Below the pieces are notes generated by a model. It had not been told where the DNA came from. It saw only the letters and a program-made list of their open reading frames with translations, and searched no databases. From the NCBI GenBank assembly GCA_943324745.2, contig CALPMT020000012.1, positions 1 through 64,000 on the forward strand: DNA of 64,000 nucleotides, read 5' to 3'. Of this stretch, positions 24,944-33,747 are shown in pieces. The number at the start of each line of letters is the position of its first letter. Within the stretch, counting starts at the first letter, position 1. The translations under genes were made by a program, and so were the position numbers. This DNA is from Chitinophaga pinensis (lineage in GTDB: Bacteria > Bacteroidota > Bacteroidia > Flavobacteriales_D > Crocinitomicaceae).

Positions 24944-26302
24944 ATGAAAAAAATTCTTGTTTCAGGACTTCTGTTGTTCCTCTTAATTGTGTCCTACGGT
25001 TGGATCAATGCAGCCTGTCAAAATAAAGTAAAAAATAAGACATCAAAGACTGTTAAAACGAATCCTGAAGTGACATTGATTAATAATGTTTTACTCTCTA
25101 AAACAACACCTGAATCACTAGGTATAAAGTCTTCAGATTTCAATGATGTAGACAAAATTGCACTTCAAGCGATTCAAGCGAATGCATTTCCAGGATGCCA
25201 AATCCTAGTAGCTGTAGACGGTAAAATTATTTATCAAAAGAATTTCGGTACAACGATGTATGGAAATAATGATTCCATTAGAAATGATTATGTATATGAT
25301 ATCGCTTCTGTGACAAAAATTGCTGGTTCTACCCTGGCATTAATGCGCTTGCAAACGATGAACTTGTTTTCATTAGATAAACACCTGAAAGATTATTTGC
25401 CTGAATTAGTAGCAGAAGGAAAGTTTTCAAACATGCTTATTCGTGATATGATGGCACATCAAGCTGGTTTGGTTGCTTGGATTCCATTCTATCATAAAAC
25501 GATGAAAAATGGAAAGCTATCACCTGAATTATATAAAACAGCAAAAGCAAATGGATACGAAAATGAAGTTGCGAAGGATGTTTGGTTAAATTCTTCGTAT
25601 TCAGATACAATTTACCAACGTTTATTAGCAAGTAGTTTAACTCCTGGTCATCACTATGAATATTCCGATTTAGGGTATTATTTTATGAAGAAAATCATCG
25701 AGAAACAAAGTGGAAAATCCATGGATGTGTTTTTGAAAAATGAAATTTATGATAAATTAGGATTGACTCATATTGGGTATAAACCTTTAACATGGTATCA
25801 ATTGGATAAAATAGTTCCTACTGAAAATGATAAAACATTTAGAGGACAACAAATCCACGGTCATGTCCATGATCCAGGAGCTGCGATGTTAGGTGGTATA
25901 GGTGGTCATGCAGGATTATTTTCCAATGCGCAAGATTTAGCATCAATCATGCAGCTATTTTTAAACAAAGGGAAAGCTGGAGAATTGCAATTATTAGATG
26001 AAAAAGTGGTAGAGGAATTTACACGAGTTCAGTTTAAAGGAAATCGACGTGGTGCTGGTTTCGATAAGCCAACTCCAAGTAAAAAAGGACAAACCTGTGA
26101 ATTAGTTTCTGCAGAAAGTTTTGGTCATTCTGGATTTACGGGAACTTTTGCATGGGCAGATCCAATACACAAAATTAACTATGTGTTTTTATCTAATCGT
26201 GTGTGCCCAAGTGCGGAAAATTGGAAAATTAGAGATATGAATGTGCGTACAAACATTCAAGAGGTCATATATAAAGCAGTCATGAAACGTACTAAAAAGT
26301 AA
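24944..26302 (+). CDS. Beta-lactamase-family serine hydrolase
   Basis: 452 aa, class C beta-lactamase/penicillin-binding-like fold. An N-terminal hydrophobic segment with INAAC could be a signal peptide or an atypical lipobox. Active-site blocks are S122-V-T-K125 (SxxK), YSDLG near 232 (the Y-x-N motif with Asp in place of Asn) and HSGFTG near 395. This family includes esterases, D-aminopeptidases and transpeptidase-like enzymes; true beta-lactamase activity is unlikely from the motif set. In many Bacteroidota the same module is fused to a glycoside hydrolase 3 domain, here it stands alone. It ends 3 bp before bshA and is probably co-transcribed. TAATTTTG at 24914-24921 is a possible -7 box. 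Confidence 0.88.
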   Translation: MKKILVSGLLLFLLIVSYGWINAACQNKVKNKTSKTVKTNPEVTLINNVLLSKTTPESLGIKSSDFNDVDKIALQAIQANAFPGCQILVAVDGKIIYQKNFGTTMYGNNDSIRNDYVYDIASVTKIAGSTLALMRLQTMNLFSLDKHLKDYLPELVAEGKFSNMLIRDMMAHQAGLVAWIPFYHKTMKNGKLSPELYKTAKANGYENEVAKDVWLNSSYSDTIYQRLLASSLTPGHHYEYSDLGYYFMKKIIEKQSGKSMDVFLKNEIYDKLGLTHIGYKPLTWYQLDKIVPTENDKTFRGQQIHGHVHDPGAAMLGGIGGHAGLFSNAQDLASIMQLFLNKGKAGELQLLDEKVVEEFTRVQFKGNRRGAGFDKPTPSKKGQTCELVSAESFGHSGFTGTFAWADPIHKINYVFLSNRVCPSAENWKIRDMNVRTNIQEVIYKAVMKRTKK

Positions 26303-26305
26303 CTT

Positions 26306-27433
26306 ATGAAAATCGGAATTGTTTTATATCCAACGTTTGGAGGTAGCGGTGTTGTTGCTACTGAGTTAGGAAAAGCTTTAGCTGTAAAAGGACACGAAAT
26401 TCATTTTATTACGTATTCTCAACCAGTACGCTTAGGAAGTTTTAGGGAGAATATTTACTATCATGAGGTATCTGTTTCGGATTATCCACTTTTTGATTTT
26501 CAACCTTATGAGACTGTATTGACCTCGAAAATTGTGGATGTCGTTAAGTATGAGGGGTTAGAACTGTTACATGTACATTATGCAATCCCACATGCCTCAG
26601 CTGCATATATGGCTAAAGAAATTTTAAAAACACAAGGGATACATATTCCGTTCATAACGACGCTTCATGGAACAGATATTACACTCGTTGGAAAAGATCC
26701 TTCTTTTGAACCTGTGATTACTTTTTGTTTAAATAAATCGGATGCTGTAACAACTGTTTCTGAAAGTCTTAAAAATGACACCTACGAACATTTTGCAACA
26801 GAACGTGAAATTCATGTAATTCCTAATTTTATTCATGTTCCAAATGAGTTTCCGGTTCAAGATATGGAAATGCGTAGAAAATATGCGCTAGACGAGGAAC
26901 GTATCATTTGCCATATTTCTAATTTTAGAAAAGTGAAAAGGGTGGAAGATGTTGTTACTGTTTTCGCTAAATTGAACGAAGAGGTTCCCTCCAAATTACT
27001 ATTTGCTGGAGATGGACCAGAACGAAGTACAGCCGAACGTTTAGCGCGTGAGTTGAAAATCTGTCACCGTATAATTTTTGTGGGAAAAGTCCGTGATACT
27101 AGTCCAGTACTACAAATCAGCGACTTATTTATTCTTCCTTCTGAAACGGAAAGTTTTGGATTGGCCGCTTTAGAAGCAATGGCACTTGGTGTACCCGTAA
27201 TTTCTTCGAATACTGGTGGTATTCCGGAAGTAAATAAGCATGGATATTCAGGGTATCTATCTAATGTGGGTGATGTAGATGATATGGCGAAAAATGCGAA
27301 GTTAATTGTAGAAGACCTAACTGTTTTACAGCAATTTAAACAACAAGCATGGAAGCATGCACAAGGTTTCAGAATTGAACAAGTGTTGCCGCTTTATGAA
27401 ACACTCTACAAAGAGGTACTGTCGTTCGTTTGA
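26306..27433 (+). CDS. bshA: N-acetyl-alpha-D-glucosaminyl L-malate synthase BshA
   Basis: First enzyme of bacillithiol synthesis: transfers GlcNAc from UDP-GlcNAc to L-malate. It is a GT4, GT-B-fold protein of 375 aa with the diagnostic N-terminus MKIGIVLYPTFGGSGVVATE, TLHGTDITLVGKDPSF in the middle, and the E-x7-E donor motif in SETESFGLAALEAMALG. bshB and bshC are not in the window. The presence of bshA indicates that the organism uses bacillithiol as a low-molecular-weight thiol, as is known for many Bacteroidota. The 3' end overlaps the convergent EI24 gene by 28 bp. Confidence 0.95.
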   Translation: MKIGIVLYPTFGGSGVVATELGKALAVKGHEIHFITYSQPVRLGSFRENIYYHEVSVSDYPLFDFQPYETVLTSKIVDVVKYEGLELLHVHYAIPHASAAYMAKEILKTQGIHIPFITTLHGTDITLVGKDPSFEPVITFCLNKSDAVTTVSESLKNDTYEHFATEREIHVIPNFIHVPNEFPVQDMEMRRKYALDEERIICHISNFRKVKRVEDVVTVFAKLNEEVPSKLLFAGDGPERSTAERLARELKICHRIIFVGKVRDTSPVLQISDLFILPSETESFGLAALEAMALGVPVISSNTGGIPEVNKHGYSGYLSNVGDVDDMAKNAKLIVEDLTVLQQFKQQAWKHAQGFRIEQVLPLYETLYKEVLSFV

Positions 27434-28221
27434 ATATAGTTTTTATACATCAGCGCACCACCAACTAAGGCGTATGTAGGTGCTAAAAACCATCCGATAA
27501 CGGGAATTAAAAGTATAAACATAAATCCAAGTCCTAATGCAAATAATAAGGTTTTATTTTGTTTGTAGATTACTCGACTTTCCTGTATCGTAAATCCATT
27601 GCGTTCTAAAGAATAATCCATCATTAAGATACCGTTGTAATATGCAAGTAAAATAAAAGTCATCAATGGCGTAAGGATAGAAATAACAGGTATAAACGAA
27701 AGTCCTGTAATGACAAGGATGAGGCCAAACTGTTTTAAAGAGTTTTGAAGTGACAATTTAATTCCACGCCAAATTTCAGCTGTCCAACCAAAATTTTTGC
27801 GTTTTGGATGTGTCTGCAACAGTTGATGCACTTTTCTACTAATCATTGAGAAATAAGGGGTGCCTATGATTAAAAAGATACTTGTGAAAAAAGAATCTTT
27901 ATTCGCATTGATGGAATGACGAACAATCCAAAAAATTCCATTGACACCATATTTTAATTCTGTTTTGGATAATTTGATGTAATGTGTTCCTTGATTGAGT
28001 AACCATTCGGTGATCCAAGTTTCATTCAGTTCAATCCAATTTAACAAACCTTGTATACTGATCGAAAACAAAATCAAAAAAGAAAAACCTGAAATGAGTA
28101 GGTAGCGTTTCAATTTATTTTGCCAAATAAAAACATGTGCATCCAAAAATAATTGGAGCCCAGAAACCATGAGTTGGTTCGAATTTTTTAATTTTTGATT
28201 AATTTTTTTAGGTTCAGACAT
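27406..28221 (-). CDS. EI24 / CysZ-like integral membrane protein
   Basis: 271 aa with a soluble N-terminal stretch and four or five hydrophobic segments (about 44-62, 115-130, 165-200, 228-255), including the EI24 pattern FGLILVITGLSFIPVISILT followed by a tyrosine-rich loop and NGILMMDYSLERNGF. The bacterial relative CysZ transports sulfate, but many EI24 proteins have unknown roles. It converges on bshA with a 28-bp coding overlap and starts just after the rplS terminator region on the same strand. Confidence 0.85.
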   Translation of the reverse strand: MSEPKKINQKLKNSNQLMVSGLQLFLDAHVFIWQNKLKRYLLISGFSFLILFSISIQGLLNWIELNETWITEWLLNQGTHYIKLSKTELKYGVNGIFWIVRHSINANKDSFFTSIFLIIGTPYFSMISRKVHQLLQTHPKRKNFGWTAEIWRGIKLSLQNSLKQFGLILVITGLSFIPVISILTPLMTFILLAYYNGILMMDYSLERNGFTIQESRVIYKQNKTLLFALGLGFMFILLIPVIGWFLAPTYALVGGALMYKNYIQTNDSTSL

Positions 28222-28227
28222 TTTTTA

Positions 28228-28261
28228 GACAAAAAAAAAGACCACTTAAAAAGCGGTCTTT
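28228..28261 (-). terminator. Terminator of rplS
   Basis: Arms AAAGACCACTT (28237-28247) and AAGCGGTCTTT (28251-28261) with one mismatch and an AAA loop. On the minus strand a nine-base U run follows. It is 20 bp past the rplS stop. Confidence 0.9.
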
Positions 28262-28280
28262 AAATATAGTTGAATTTCTG

Positions 28281-28646
28281 TTACTTTTTAATCGTAGAGA
28301 AACTTCTTTTTTCTTTAATTCTAGCTGCTTTACCAGTTAATTCTCTGAAGTAGAAAATACGAGCTCTACGTACAGCACCTTTCTTAGTAACTACGATTTG
28401 ATCAACAAATGGTGAAGCAATAGGGAAGATACGCTCAACACCAATGTTACCAGACATTTTACGAACTGTAAAAGTTTCAGTAACACCAGAACCACGACGT
28501 TGTAATACAACACCTTGAAACTGCTGAATACGCTCTTTGTTTCCTTCTTTAATTTTATAAGATACTATAACTGTATCACCACTTTTGAAATTCGGGAAGT
28601 TCTTAACTTCTACTAATTCGTTCTCAAGTTGTTTAATGATATCCAT
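28281..28646 (-). CDS. rplS: 50S ribosomal protein L19
   Basis: 121 aa, slightly longer than E. coli L19. The conserved GDTVIVSYKIKEGNKERIQQFQG block and the C-terminal RRARIFYFRELTGKAARIKE are clear. L19 sits at the 30S-50S interface. In many bacteria rplS follows trmD; here trmD is about 10 kb away in another operon, so rplS is a monocistronic unit with its own terminator. The 296 bp upstream, shared with the divergent parA gene, hold its promoter. Confidence 0.98.
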   Translation of the reverse strand: MDIIKQLENELVEVKNFPNFKSGDTVIVSYKIKEGNKERIQQFQGVVLQRRGSGVTETFTVRKMSGNIGVERIFPIASPFVDQIVVTKKGAVRRARIFYFRELTGKAARIKEKRSFSTIKK

Positions 28647-28942
28647 GATTCTTAATTTCTTTTATCAATTTCCCGTTAAATTCGGAGTGCAATATTACGA
28701 ATAAAATTTAATTAAACTTTAGTAAAAGTAAAAAAAAATGAAATATTCCTTGTTTTCTTATTTTTGACGTTATTGTTGTATTTAAAATACATTGTAAATA
28801 TACTGATTTTAATCGTTTAAACATTCTACTTCGAAAATCAAATCACATATATCTGAAATTAACATTGATTTTGTTTAAATGTTATATCATTTATAAGTTA
28901 TCTAGTTAGAATTAAGGAGTAATTTAGATCAAAATTTAATAC

Positions 28943-29563
28943 ATGACCAAAATAATTTCTTTTATAAGTAGAAAAGGGGGTACTGGCAAAACAACGAATG
29001 CCATCAACCTAGCGACCATGTTACACAGTTTAGGTCATTCAGTGCGTTTGATTGAAACAGATACGAATTATACCTTAAGTACCTTACGTAAAATGGAATT
29101 GTTTAAGACTGGCGCCAAAGAAGATCAATTGTTTTCAATTGTGCCCTCAGAAGATCGTGTGGTAGCTGAAGAAATCGAAAGTTATAAAAAACAAAAGGTT
29201 GATTTTATTATTTTAGATACTGCTGGGAAGACAACAGATGTAAGTATTAAAAAAATCTGTGTAGGAAGTGATTTAGTGCTTATCCCAACAAGTTTGACTC
29301 AAAACGATTTATTGGTTACCTATCAGACTGTGGAGGACTTAAAGCCAGCCATTGAAATTAATAAAAAATTGAAAATTGTTATTCTTCCAAATCGTATACA
29401 TGGATCTACGCGAAATAAAACAATTGCTGGTATGTTAGTCCAATTGGATGCACATATCCTTGAAAATTTCGTACCTTCGAAAAATATGTTTACTCAAAGT
29501 AGTACAATTCTCGCAGAAAAAGAGTATCTTGGGATAACTAAAGAAATATTAACCCTATTTTAA
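28943..29563 (+). CDS. Orphan ParA/MinD-family ATPase
   Basis: 206-aa deviant-Walker-A ATPase. RKGGTGKTT (residues 10-18) has the signature Lys11 and P-loop Lys16; DFIILDTAGKT is the Walker B region. ParA ATPases move or position cargo such as plasmids, chromosome origins or protein complexes. This one lacks a DNA-binding N-terminal domain, and no ParB or parS is nearby. Instead it is followed 3 bp later by a 135-aa unknown protein, so it is probably a protein- or organelle-positioning ATPase with a dedicated partner. An AAGGAG sequence about 24 bp upstream is unusual for this phylum but too far from the ATG to act simply. Confidence 0.9.
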   Translation: MTKIISFISRKGGTGKTTNAINLATMLHSLGHSVRLIETDTNYTLSTLRKMELFKTGAKEDQLFSIVPSEDRVVAEEIESYKKQKVDFIILDTAGKTTDVSIKKICVGSDLVLIPTSLTQNDLLVTYQTVEDLKPAIEINKKLKIVILPNRIHGSTRNKTIAGMLVQLDAHILENFVPSKNMFTQSSTILAEKEYLGITKEILTLF

Positions 29564-29566
29564 ACG

Positions 29567-29974
29567 ATGGCGAAGAAAAATACAACATTGAATGATTTGA
29601 CTCGTTTCTTACAGACGGAACCTATAACAATAGCTGATATATCAAAGGATTCAGAAGATTTTTATCAAAAAGATCCGCTCTCATTGGTAATTGTTGACTC
29701 GGATGGTATTATTTCTACTTCGAAAGCAGAGCCCAATGTATCGGAGAAATTTATCGATTCAAAAGCCCTGCAAAAAACGTCTTTTGAAGATGTACAAGAA
29801 CACATTAAAACGTTAGCTCTTGAAAACAAAATGTCCGTGCAACAAGTTATAACGACTTTATACATGCGTTCAGTGACGCCTGTTACAGTTGCAAATATGT
29901 TTGATTGGTCTACAAATATTCAGAAAAATTATTTGCAATTCTGGGCAGATCTACAAAAAACTTGGAAATTGTAA
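29567..29974 (+). CDS. Unknown partner protein of the orphan ParA
   Basis: 135 aa, starting 3 bp after the ParA stop, so co-expressed. No signal peptide or membrane segment. The N-terminus AKKNTTLNDLTRFLQTEP is basic, as in many peptides that stimulate ParA ATPase activity. The C-terminal half is helical and ends in an aromatic-rich stretch (FWADLQKTWKL). I do not recognise a family. A role as ParA activator or cargo adaptor is inferred from position and from the basic N-terminus. Confidence 0.75.
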   Translation: MAKKNTTLNDLTRFLQTEPITIADISKDSEDFYQKDPLSLVIVDSDGIISTSKAEPNVSEKFIDSKALQKTSFEDVQEHIKTLALENKMSVQQVITTLYMRSVTPVTVANMFDWSTNIQKNYLQFWADLQKTWKL

Positions 29975-29976
29975 TT

Positions 29977-30495
29977 TTACCAATGAAAAGCATTTTCTTG
30001 AAACCATTTCCCCTGTGAACGAAGTGTCTGTTCTATAATATCTCTCACACATCCTTGTCCTCCATTGATTGGTGATTGATAATGTGAAATTTGTTTGATT
30101 TCTACAGCAGCGTCTTGTGGACAAGTAGCAACACCCACTACATTCAATACAGGGTAATCAGGAATGTCATCTCCCATATATAATGCTTGTGCATCCGTGA
30201 AATTATATTTTGCTTTTGCTTTGTTGTATATTTCAATTTTATTGGAAGATCGAAGATAAACTTCCGTAACCCCAATACCTTCAAGGGCTTGTTTTAAATC
30301 TTGAGATTCTCCACCAGTAATAATCAACACGTTTAATCCAACACGTTTGGCATATTGAATGGCATAGGCATCTTTCGTGTTTATTGCACGAACAAATTCA
30401 TTTTTGAATACAAATACTTCTCCATTCGTTAGTACACCATCTATATCTAAAATAATGGTAGTAATTTTTGGTAATTTCTCTTTATAACTTTGCAT
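29977..30495 (-). CDS. kdsC: HAD phosphatase, KdsC-like (KDO 8-phosphate phosphatase)
   Basis: 172 aa. C0-type HAD phosphatase with nucleophile motif ILDIDGVLTNGE (Asp17, Asp19), IITGGES, KIEIYNKAK and YMGDDIPD (acidic motif). KdsC dephosphorylates KDO-8-phosphate for lipopolysaccharide core synthesis. The short, cap-less form is typical and should be a tetramer. It overlaps the upstream DUF2520 gene by 14 bp, a pairing common in Bacteroidota. Activity on related sugar phosphates cannot be excluded. Confidence 0.9.
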   Translation of the reverse strand: MQSYKEKLPKITTIILDIDGVLTNGEVFVFKNEFVRAINTKDAYAIQYAKRVGLNVLIITGGESQDLKQALEGIGVTEVYLRSSNKIEIYNKAKAKYNFTDAQALYMGDDIPDYPVLNVVGVATCPQDAAVEIKQISHYQSPINGGQGCVRDIIEQTLRSQGKWFQENAFHW

Positions 30496-31246
30496 GATAT
30501 GTGTGTATAATACTATCTGTAATTGCTTTATATACTTTTTTTGTTTCCTCTGAAAGTTCAGTTAGGTGTGTGTGTATTACACCGATGTCATTTCTTTTTG
30601 CAGGACCAGTTTGAACATCCTTTGGATTTGACTCCATTATTTTTACAAATGTTTCTTCAAACAAAGGAAGTAAATTTTCCCAAGAAAGTTGATGTTTTTC
30701 TAAATGGTTTTTAGCTAAATAAGCAAGGTGATTCGTAAAGTTATTCACAAAAACAGCAGCAATGTGCAGTTGTTTTCGCTGTTCTGAATTTGCTACTGTA
30801 GCTTGTTTCCCTATATTTTTTGCAAGTTCATATAACTCGTTTTCAAACTGGCTATTATTCGCTTCAATAAAAAATGGAACTGTTTTTAAATCAATTATTT
30901 TTTCTTTCGTAAAAGTTTGTAATGGATAGAAAACGCCAAGGTTTGGATAGGGACGAAGAGTTTGCAAAGAAATAGTCCCCGATGTGTACGCAATTTTTGA
31001 ATCTTCAGGTAATTGTACTAGGACGGAAAATATCTTGTCGTCTGGAACACAAATTAAAATGAGTTCATGATCAGGAAGGTGTTGTAAATCGTGTAAATTG
31101 ATTGTATGAAGTGTGTTTGCCAAACGACCCGAAGAATCAATAGTAGAACTGTAACATCCAACGATTTCAAAACCACTCTCTTTTAATTGCAGTCCTAAAT
31201 TCGTCGCTACATTCCCAGCACCAATTAATAGAATTTTATTTATCAT
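30482..31246 (-). CDS. DUF2520 / ProC-like Rossmann-fold protein
   Basis: 254 aa. N-terminal NAD(P)-binding motif ILLIGAGNVATNLG (residues 5-18) and a C-terminal helical DUF2520 domain (FVNNFTNHLAYLA, GPAKRNDIGVIHTHL near 220). The architecture resembles pyrroline-5-carboxylate reductase and related imine or beta-hydroxyacid reductases, but the substrate is unknown. It overlaps kdsC by 14 bp and follows the hexapeptide-repeat gene by about 30 bp on the same strand, so the three may form a transcript. Confidence 0.87.
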   Translation of the reverse strand: MINKILLIGAGNVATNLGLQLKESGFEIVGCYSSTIDSSGRLANTLHTINLHDLQHLPDHELILICVPDDKIFSVLVQLPEDSKIAYTSGTISLQTLRPYPNLGVFYPLQTFTKEKIIDLKTVPFFIEANNSQFENELYELAKNIGKQATVANSEQRKQLHIAAVFVNNFTNHLAYLAKNHLEKHQLSWENLLPLFEETFVKIMESNPKDVQTGPAKRNDIGVIHTHLTELSEETKKVYKAITDSIIHTYHAKL

Positions 31247-31270
31247 GTTCGTTCTTTATCATATTCCTTT

Positions 31271-31297
31271 TCGTCACTCGTCACTCGTCACTCAATT
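31271..31297. repeat. GTCACTC tandem repeat containing the stop codon of the PaaY-like gene
   Basis: TCGTCACTCGTCACTCGTCA then CTCAATT: three units. The stop codon (31283-31281, minus) and the last residues SDE of the PaaY-like protein are encoded by the repeat. Confidence 0.8.
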
Positions 31298-31880
31298 TGT
31301 TCCAAGTTTCAAACATTTTTTCTTGTGCTGGTCTATTTTCTTCTTCAAATTCCAAAGGTTCGCATTCAACTAATGTTTCATAGCACTCACTCGGAAGTGC
31401 TTGATACAATTGAGTACCTTTTGTTTTCCAAGCCAACATTTCATCGGAAACTTGTTTGATAATCCTTCCTGGATTACCTACCACTAAGCTTCGTGAGGGA
31501 ATAATTGTTCGTGCTGGAATAAATGACAAGGCGCCGATGATACATTCATTTTCAATAACAACCTCATCCATCACTACTGCATTCATGCCAATTAAGCAAT
31601 TTTCACCAATCGTACCTCCGTGTACGATAGCACCATGGCCAATATGTGCTCCTTTTTTCAATAGGGTAGTGGTACCTGGAAACATATGAATGGTACAACT
31701 TTCTTGAATATTACAACCATCCTCTAAAATGATTTTACCCCAATCTCCACGAATAGTCGCGTGTGGCCCTATATATACCTGTTCTCCAATAATAACGTTT
31801 CCAATAATGGTAGCTTGAGGGTGAACGTAACTAGACTTTTTTATTACTGGAATAAATCCGTTAAAAGAGAAAATAGCCAT
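31281..31880 (-). CDS. Gamma-carbonic-anhydrase-like hexapeptide-repeat protein (PaaY type)
   Basis: 199-aa left-handed beta-helix protein. Hexapeptide repeats run from about residue 22 to 140 (IGNVIIGEQVYIGPHATIRG and onward), with the three metal-ligand histidines placed as in gamma carbonic anhydrases (CTIHMFPG, then AHIGHGAIVHGG). A C-terminal helical tail follows VVGNPGRIIKQ. Relatives include PaaY thioesterase/carbonic anhydrase and YrdA. True activity is not predictable. The gene's end is formed by a GTCACTC repeat, so the last three residues may be unusual among homologues. Confidence 0.9.
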   Translation of the reverse strand: MAIFSFNGFIPVIKKSSYVHPQATIIGNVIIGEQVYIGPHATIRGDWGKIILEDGCNIQESCTIHMFPGTTTLLKKGAHIGHGAIVHGGTIGENCLIGMNAVVMDEVVIENECIIGALSFIPARTIIPSRSLVVGNPGRIIKQVSDEMLAWKTKGTQLYQALPSECYETLVECEPLEFEEENRPAQEKMFETWNKLSDE

Positions 31881-31958
31881 AAATTAGATAATTTTAAACA
31901 AACATACTAAAGCTTTATGGAAAATGCTTAATTTCGAGAAAAATCAATCAGTAAATAA

Positions 31959-32636
31959 ATGAAGGCACAGTGTTCATTTCAACTCAAAAAACTACTTATT
32001 CTTCCTCTTTTTATATTGGCTTTTTCTAATATTGTTCATGGCCAATTTTACGTAGGAGGAGGTGTAAATTTAATCAAAGGATTTACAGTAAAAAAACCGT
32101 ATTTAGGTATAAATTTATTTGCTGAAAAAATAGAAGAAGATCAGTCGTTGTATGCAAATTTATCAGCATCTCTAAAGCAAAATGAGATGGATGAATATTT
32201 TCCAATCAATTCATCTCTTGGTTTTGCAGATTCAGTGGTTATAGGTAATTTAAGTTATAGATATAACACATTAGAATTAGGAAAGAGAAATTATTATTAT
32301 TCCAATGATTTAGATTTTGGATTAGCTGTTTATTTAGCGGAACATATTACTGTTTCTTATAATACAGTAGCTGTCAATCTTTCAAGTTATAATACCGCTA
32401 ATTATCATTTTCCATCAACTATTCCTAAAAAAGGTAATATTTTATGTTTCGCATTGGGTGCTAACGCAGGTCTTCAATACGCTTTTGTAAGAGGAATTGT
32501 TTTCGGTGATTTAGGTTTTAATTATAATTTAATTGCTATGCCTAACAATCTTACGTCACAAAACTCAAATTCGTATAGCGCAGTGAATTTTACATTTCAA
32601 TTAGGAGTCAAAAAGATACTTAGTTTTTCATATTAA
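31959..32636 (+). CDS. Hypothetical exported, probably beta-barrel outer-membrane protein
   Basis: 225 aa. Signal peptide through about residue 29 (KLLILPLFILAFSNIVHGQ), then alternating hydrophobic strands rich in Gly, Tyr and Asn (FYVGGGVNLIKG, FGLAVYLAEHITVSY, YAFVRGIVFGDLGFNYN) ending in a hydrophobic strand FQLGVKKILSFSY, which suits an eight- or ten-strand beta-barrel. No family recognised. It converges on msrAB and its last 4 bases overlap that gene's end. Confidence 0.75.
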   Translation: MKAQCSFQLKKLLILPLFILAFSNIVHGQFYVGGGVNLIKGFTVKKPYLGINLFAEKIEEDQSLYANLSASLKQNEMDEYFPINSSLGFADSVVIGNLSYRYNTLELGKRNYYYSNDLDFGLAVYLAEHITVSYNTVAVNLSSYNTANYHFPSTIPKKGNILCFALGANAGLQYAFVRGIVFGDLGFNYNLIAMPNNLTSQNSNSYSAVNFTFQLGVKKILSFSY

Positions 32637-33601
32637 AAACGAGCTGTTCTAGAATGGCAGTATGGTGTTCCACCAGTTTTTGTATAATACTGCTGATGAT
32701 AGTTTTCAGCAGACCAAAATTTAGATGCTTCCCTTAATTTCGTAGCTACTCTATATCCTCTGCTTTCTAATAATTGAATTAATTTTTCCGCAATTTCCTT
32801 TTGTTGGGATGAGGTATAAAAGATCATGGATAAATATTGTTCTCCAATATCGCCGCCTTGACCATTCACTTGCGTAGGGTCATGAATTTCAAAGAATAAT
32901 TTAGCTAAAGTTTCATAGCTCGTTTTTGTAGGATCAAAAGTAACCTCCATTGCTTCTATATGTCCAGTTGTATGTGCACAGACTTCCTTATAAGTAGGAT
33001 TAGCCTTATGGCCTCCGATGTATCCAACTTGAGTTTTTAGTACCCCAGGCGCGTTTTGAAAATAATATTCTACTCCCCAAAAACATCCGCCAGCAAAGAT
33101 TGCTACTTCTGTTTTAGCTTCTACTTTTTTTACGTCTTCTTTTTTTATGAATTCCATAGAAATGGAGTTTACGCAATGACGTGTGTCTTTTTTTGTGAAA
33201 CCCTCCCCGAAGAACACATGTCCTAAATGTCCATCACAGTTGGCGCAAACAATTTCTGTTCTACGACCATCTGCATCCAATACTTTTTTTACTCTGCCTG
33301 GAATTTCTTGATCAAAACTCGGCCAACCGCATCCAGAATGAAATTTACTTGTAGAAGTATACAATTCACTACCACATTGTTTACAAGTATAAACACCTTC
33401 TTCAAAATGATCTGTGTATGCACCTATAAATGGAGCTTCTGTACCTTTATTGATAATTACGCGTTTTTCTTCTGATGTCAATTCCTTTTTCATAGTTAAA
33501 TCTTTGGTGATTTTTTTGTTAGACGTTTGTTGTGAGCATGCATTAAAACTTAAAGAACTCAAGAATAACAAGAATAAAAGTACATAGTTTTTTGTTTTCA
33601 T
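32633..33601 (-). CDS. msrAB: Lipoprotein methionine sulfoxide reductase MsrB-MsrA fusion
   Basis: Repairs oxidised methionine in both stereoforms. I start at the Met at 33601 because it opens a lipoprotein signal (MKTKNYVLLFLLFLSSLSFN then ACSQ, Cys22); the open frame to 33682 is spurious. From there, MsrB: zinc Cys73, Cys76, Cys119, Cys122 and catalytic Cys143 in RHCVNS. Then MsrA: GGCFWG with Cys173, GYIGGHKANPTY, and a C-terminal GGTPYCHSR with a resolving cysteine candidate. Order B-A is the reverse of the PilB/MsrAB type of Neisseria. Its place is the periplasmic side of the envelope, so it protects exported proteins. Single gene. Confidence 0.94.
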   Translation of the reverse strand: MKTKNYVLLFLLFLSSLSFNACSQQTSNKKITKDLTMKKELTSEEKRVIINKGTEAPFIGAYTDHFEEGVYTCKQCGSELYTSTSKFHSGCGWPSFDQEIPGRVKKVLDADGRRTEIVCANCDGHLGHVFFGEGFTKKDTRHCVNSISMEFIKKEDVKKVEAKTEVAIFAGGCFWGVEYYFQNAPGVLKTQVGYIGGHKANPTYKEVCAHTTGHIEAMEVTFDPTKTSYETLAKLFFEIHDPTQVNGQGGDIGEQYLSMIFYTSSQQKEIAEKLIQLLESRGYRVATKLREASKFWSAENYHQQYYTKTGGTPYCHSRTARF

Positions 33602-33747
33602 AGTTAAATATTTTTTTAATATTCTAAGGTGTTTAGAATTCAATGAAATAACTTGTTTAAATTTTTTAACAGTTAAAAACAATTAATATAATATACAAGA
33701 AATTAACGAAAAATTTAGCCTTTGATTCAGTTTTTTTTGGCAAATGA

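Noticed and set aside
24944-26302. True antibiotic-resistance beta-lactamase
   Set aside because: Y-x-N is replaced by Y-S-D and the overall family is that of general serine hydrolases; no ampR-like regulator.
28943-29974. Plasmid or chromosome partition locus (parABS)
   Set aside because: The downstream protein has no ParB or helix-turn-helix features and no parS-like palindrome is visible.
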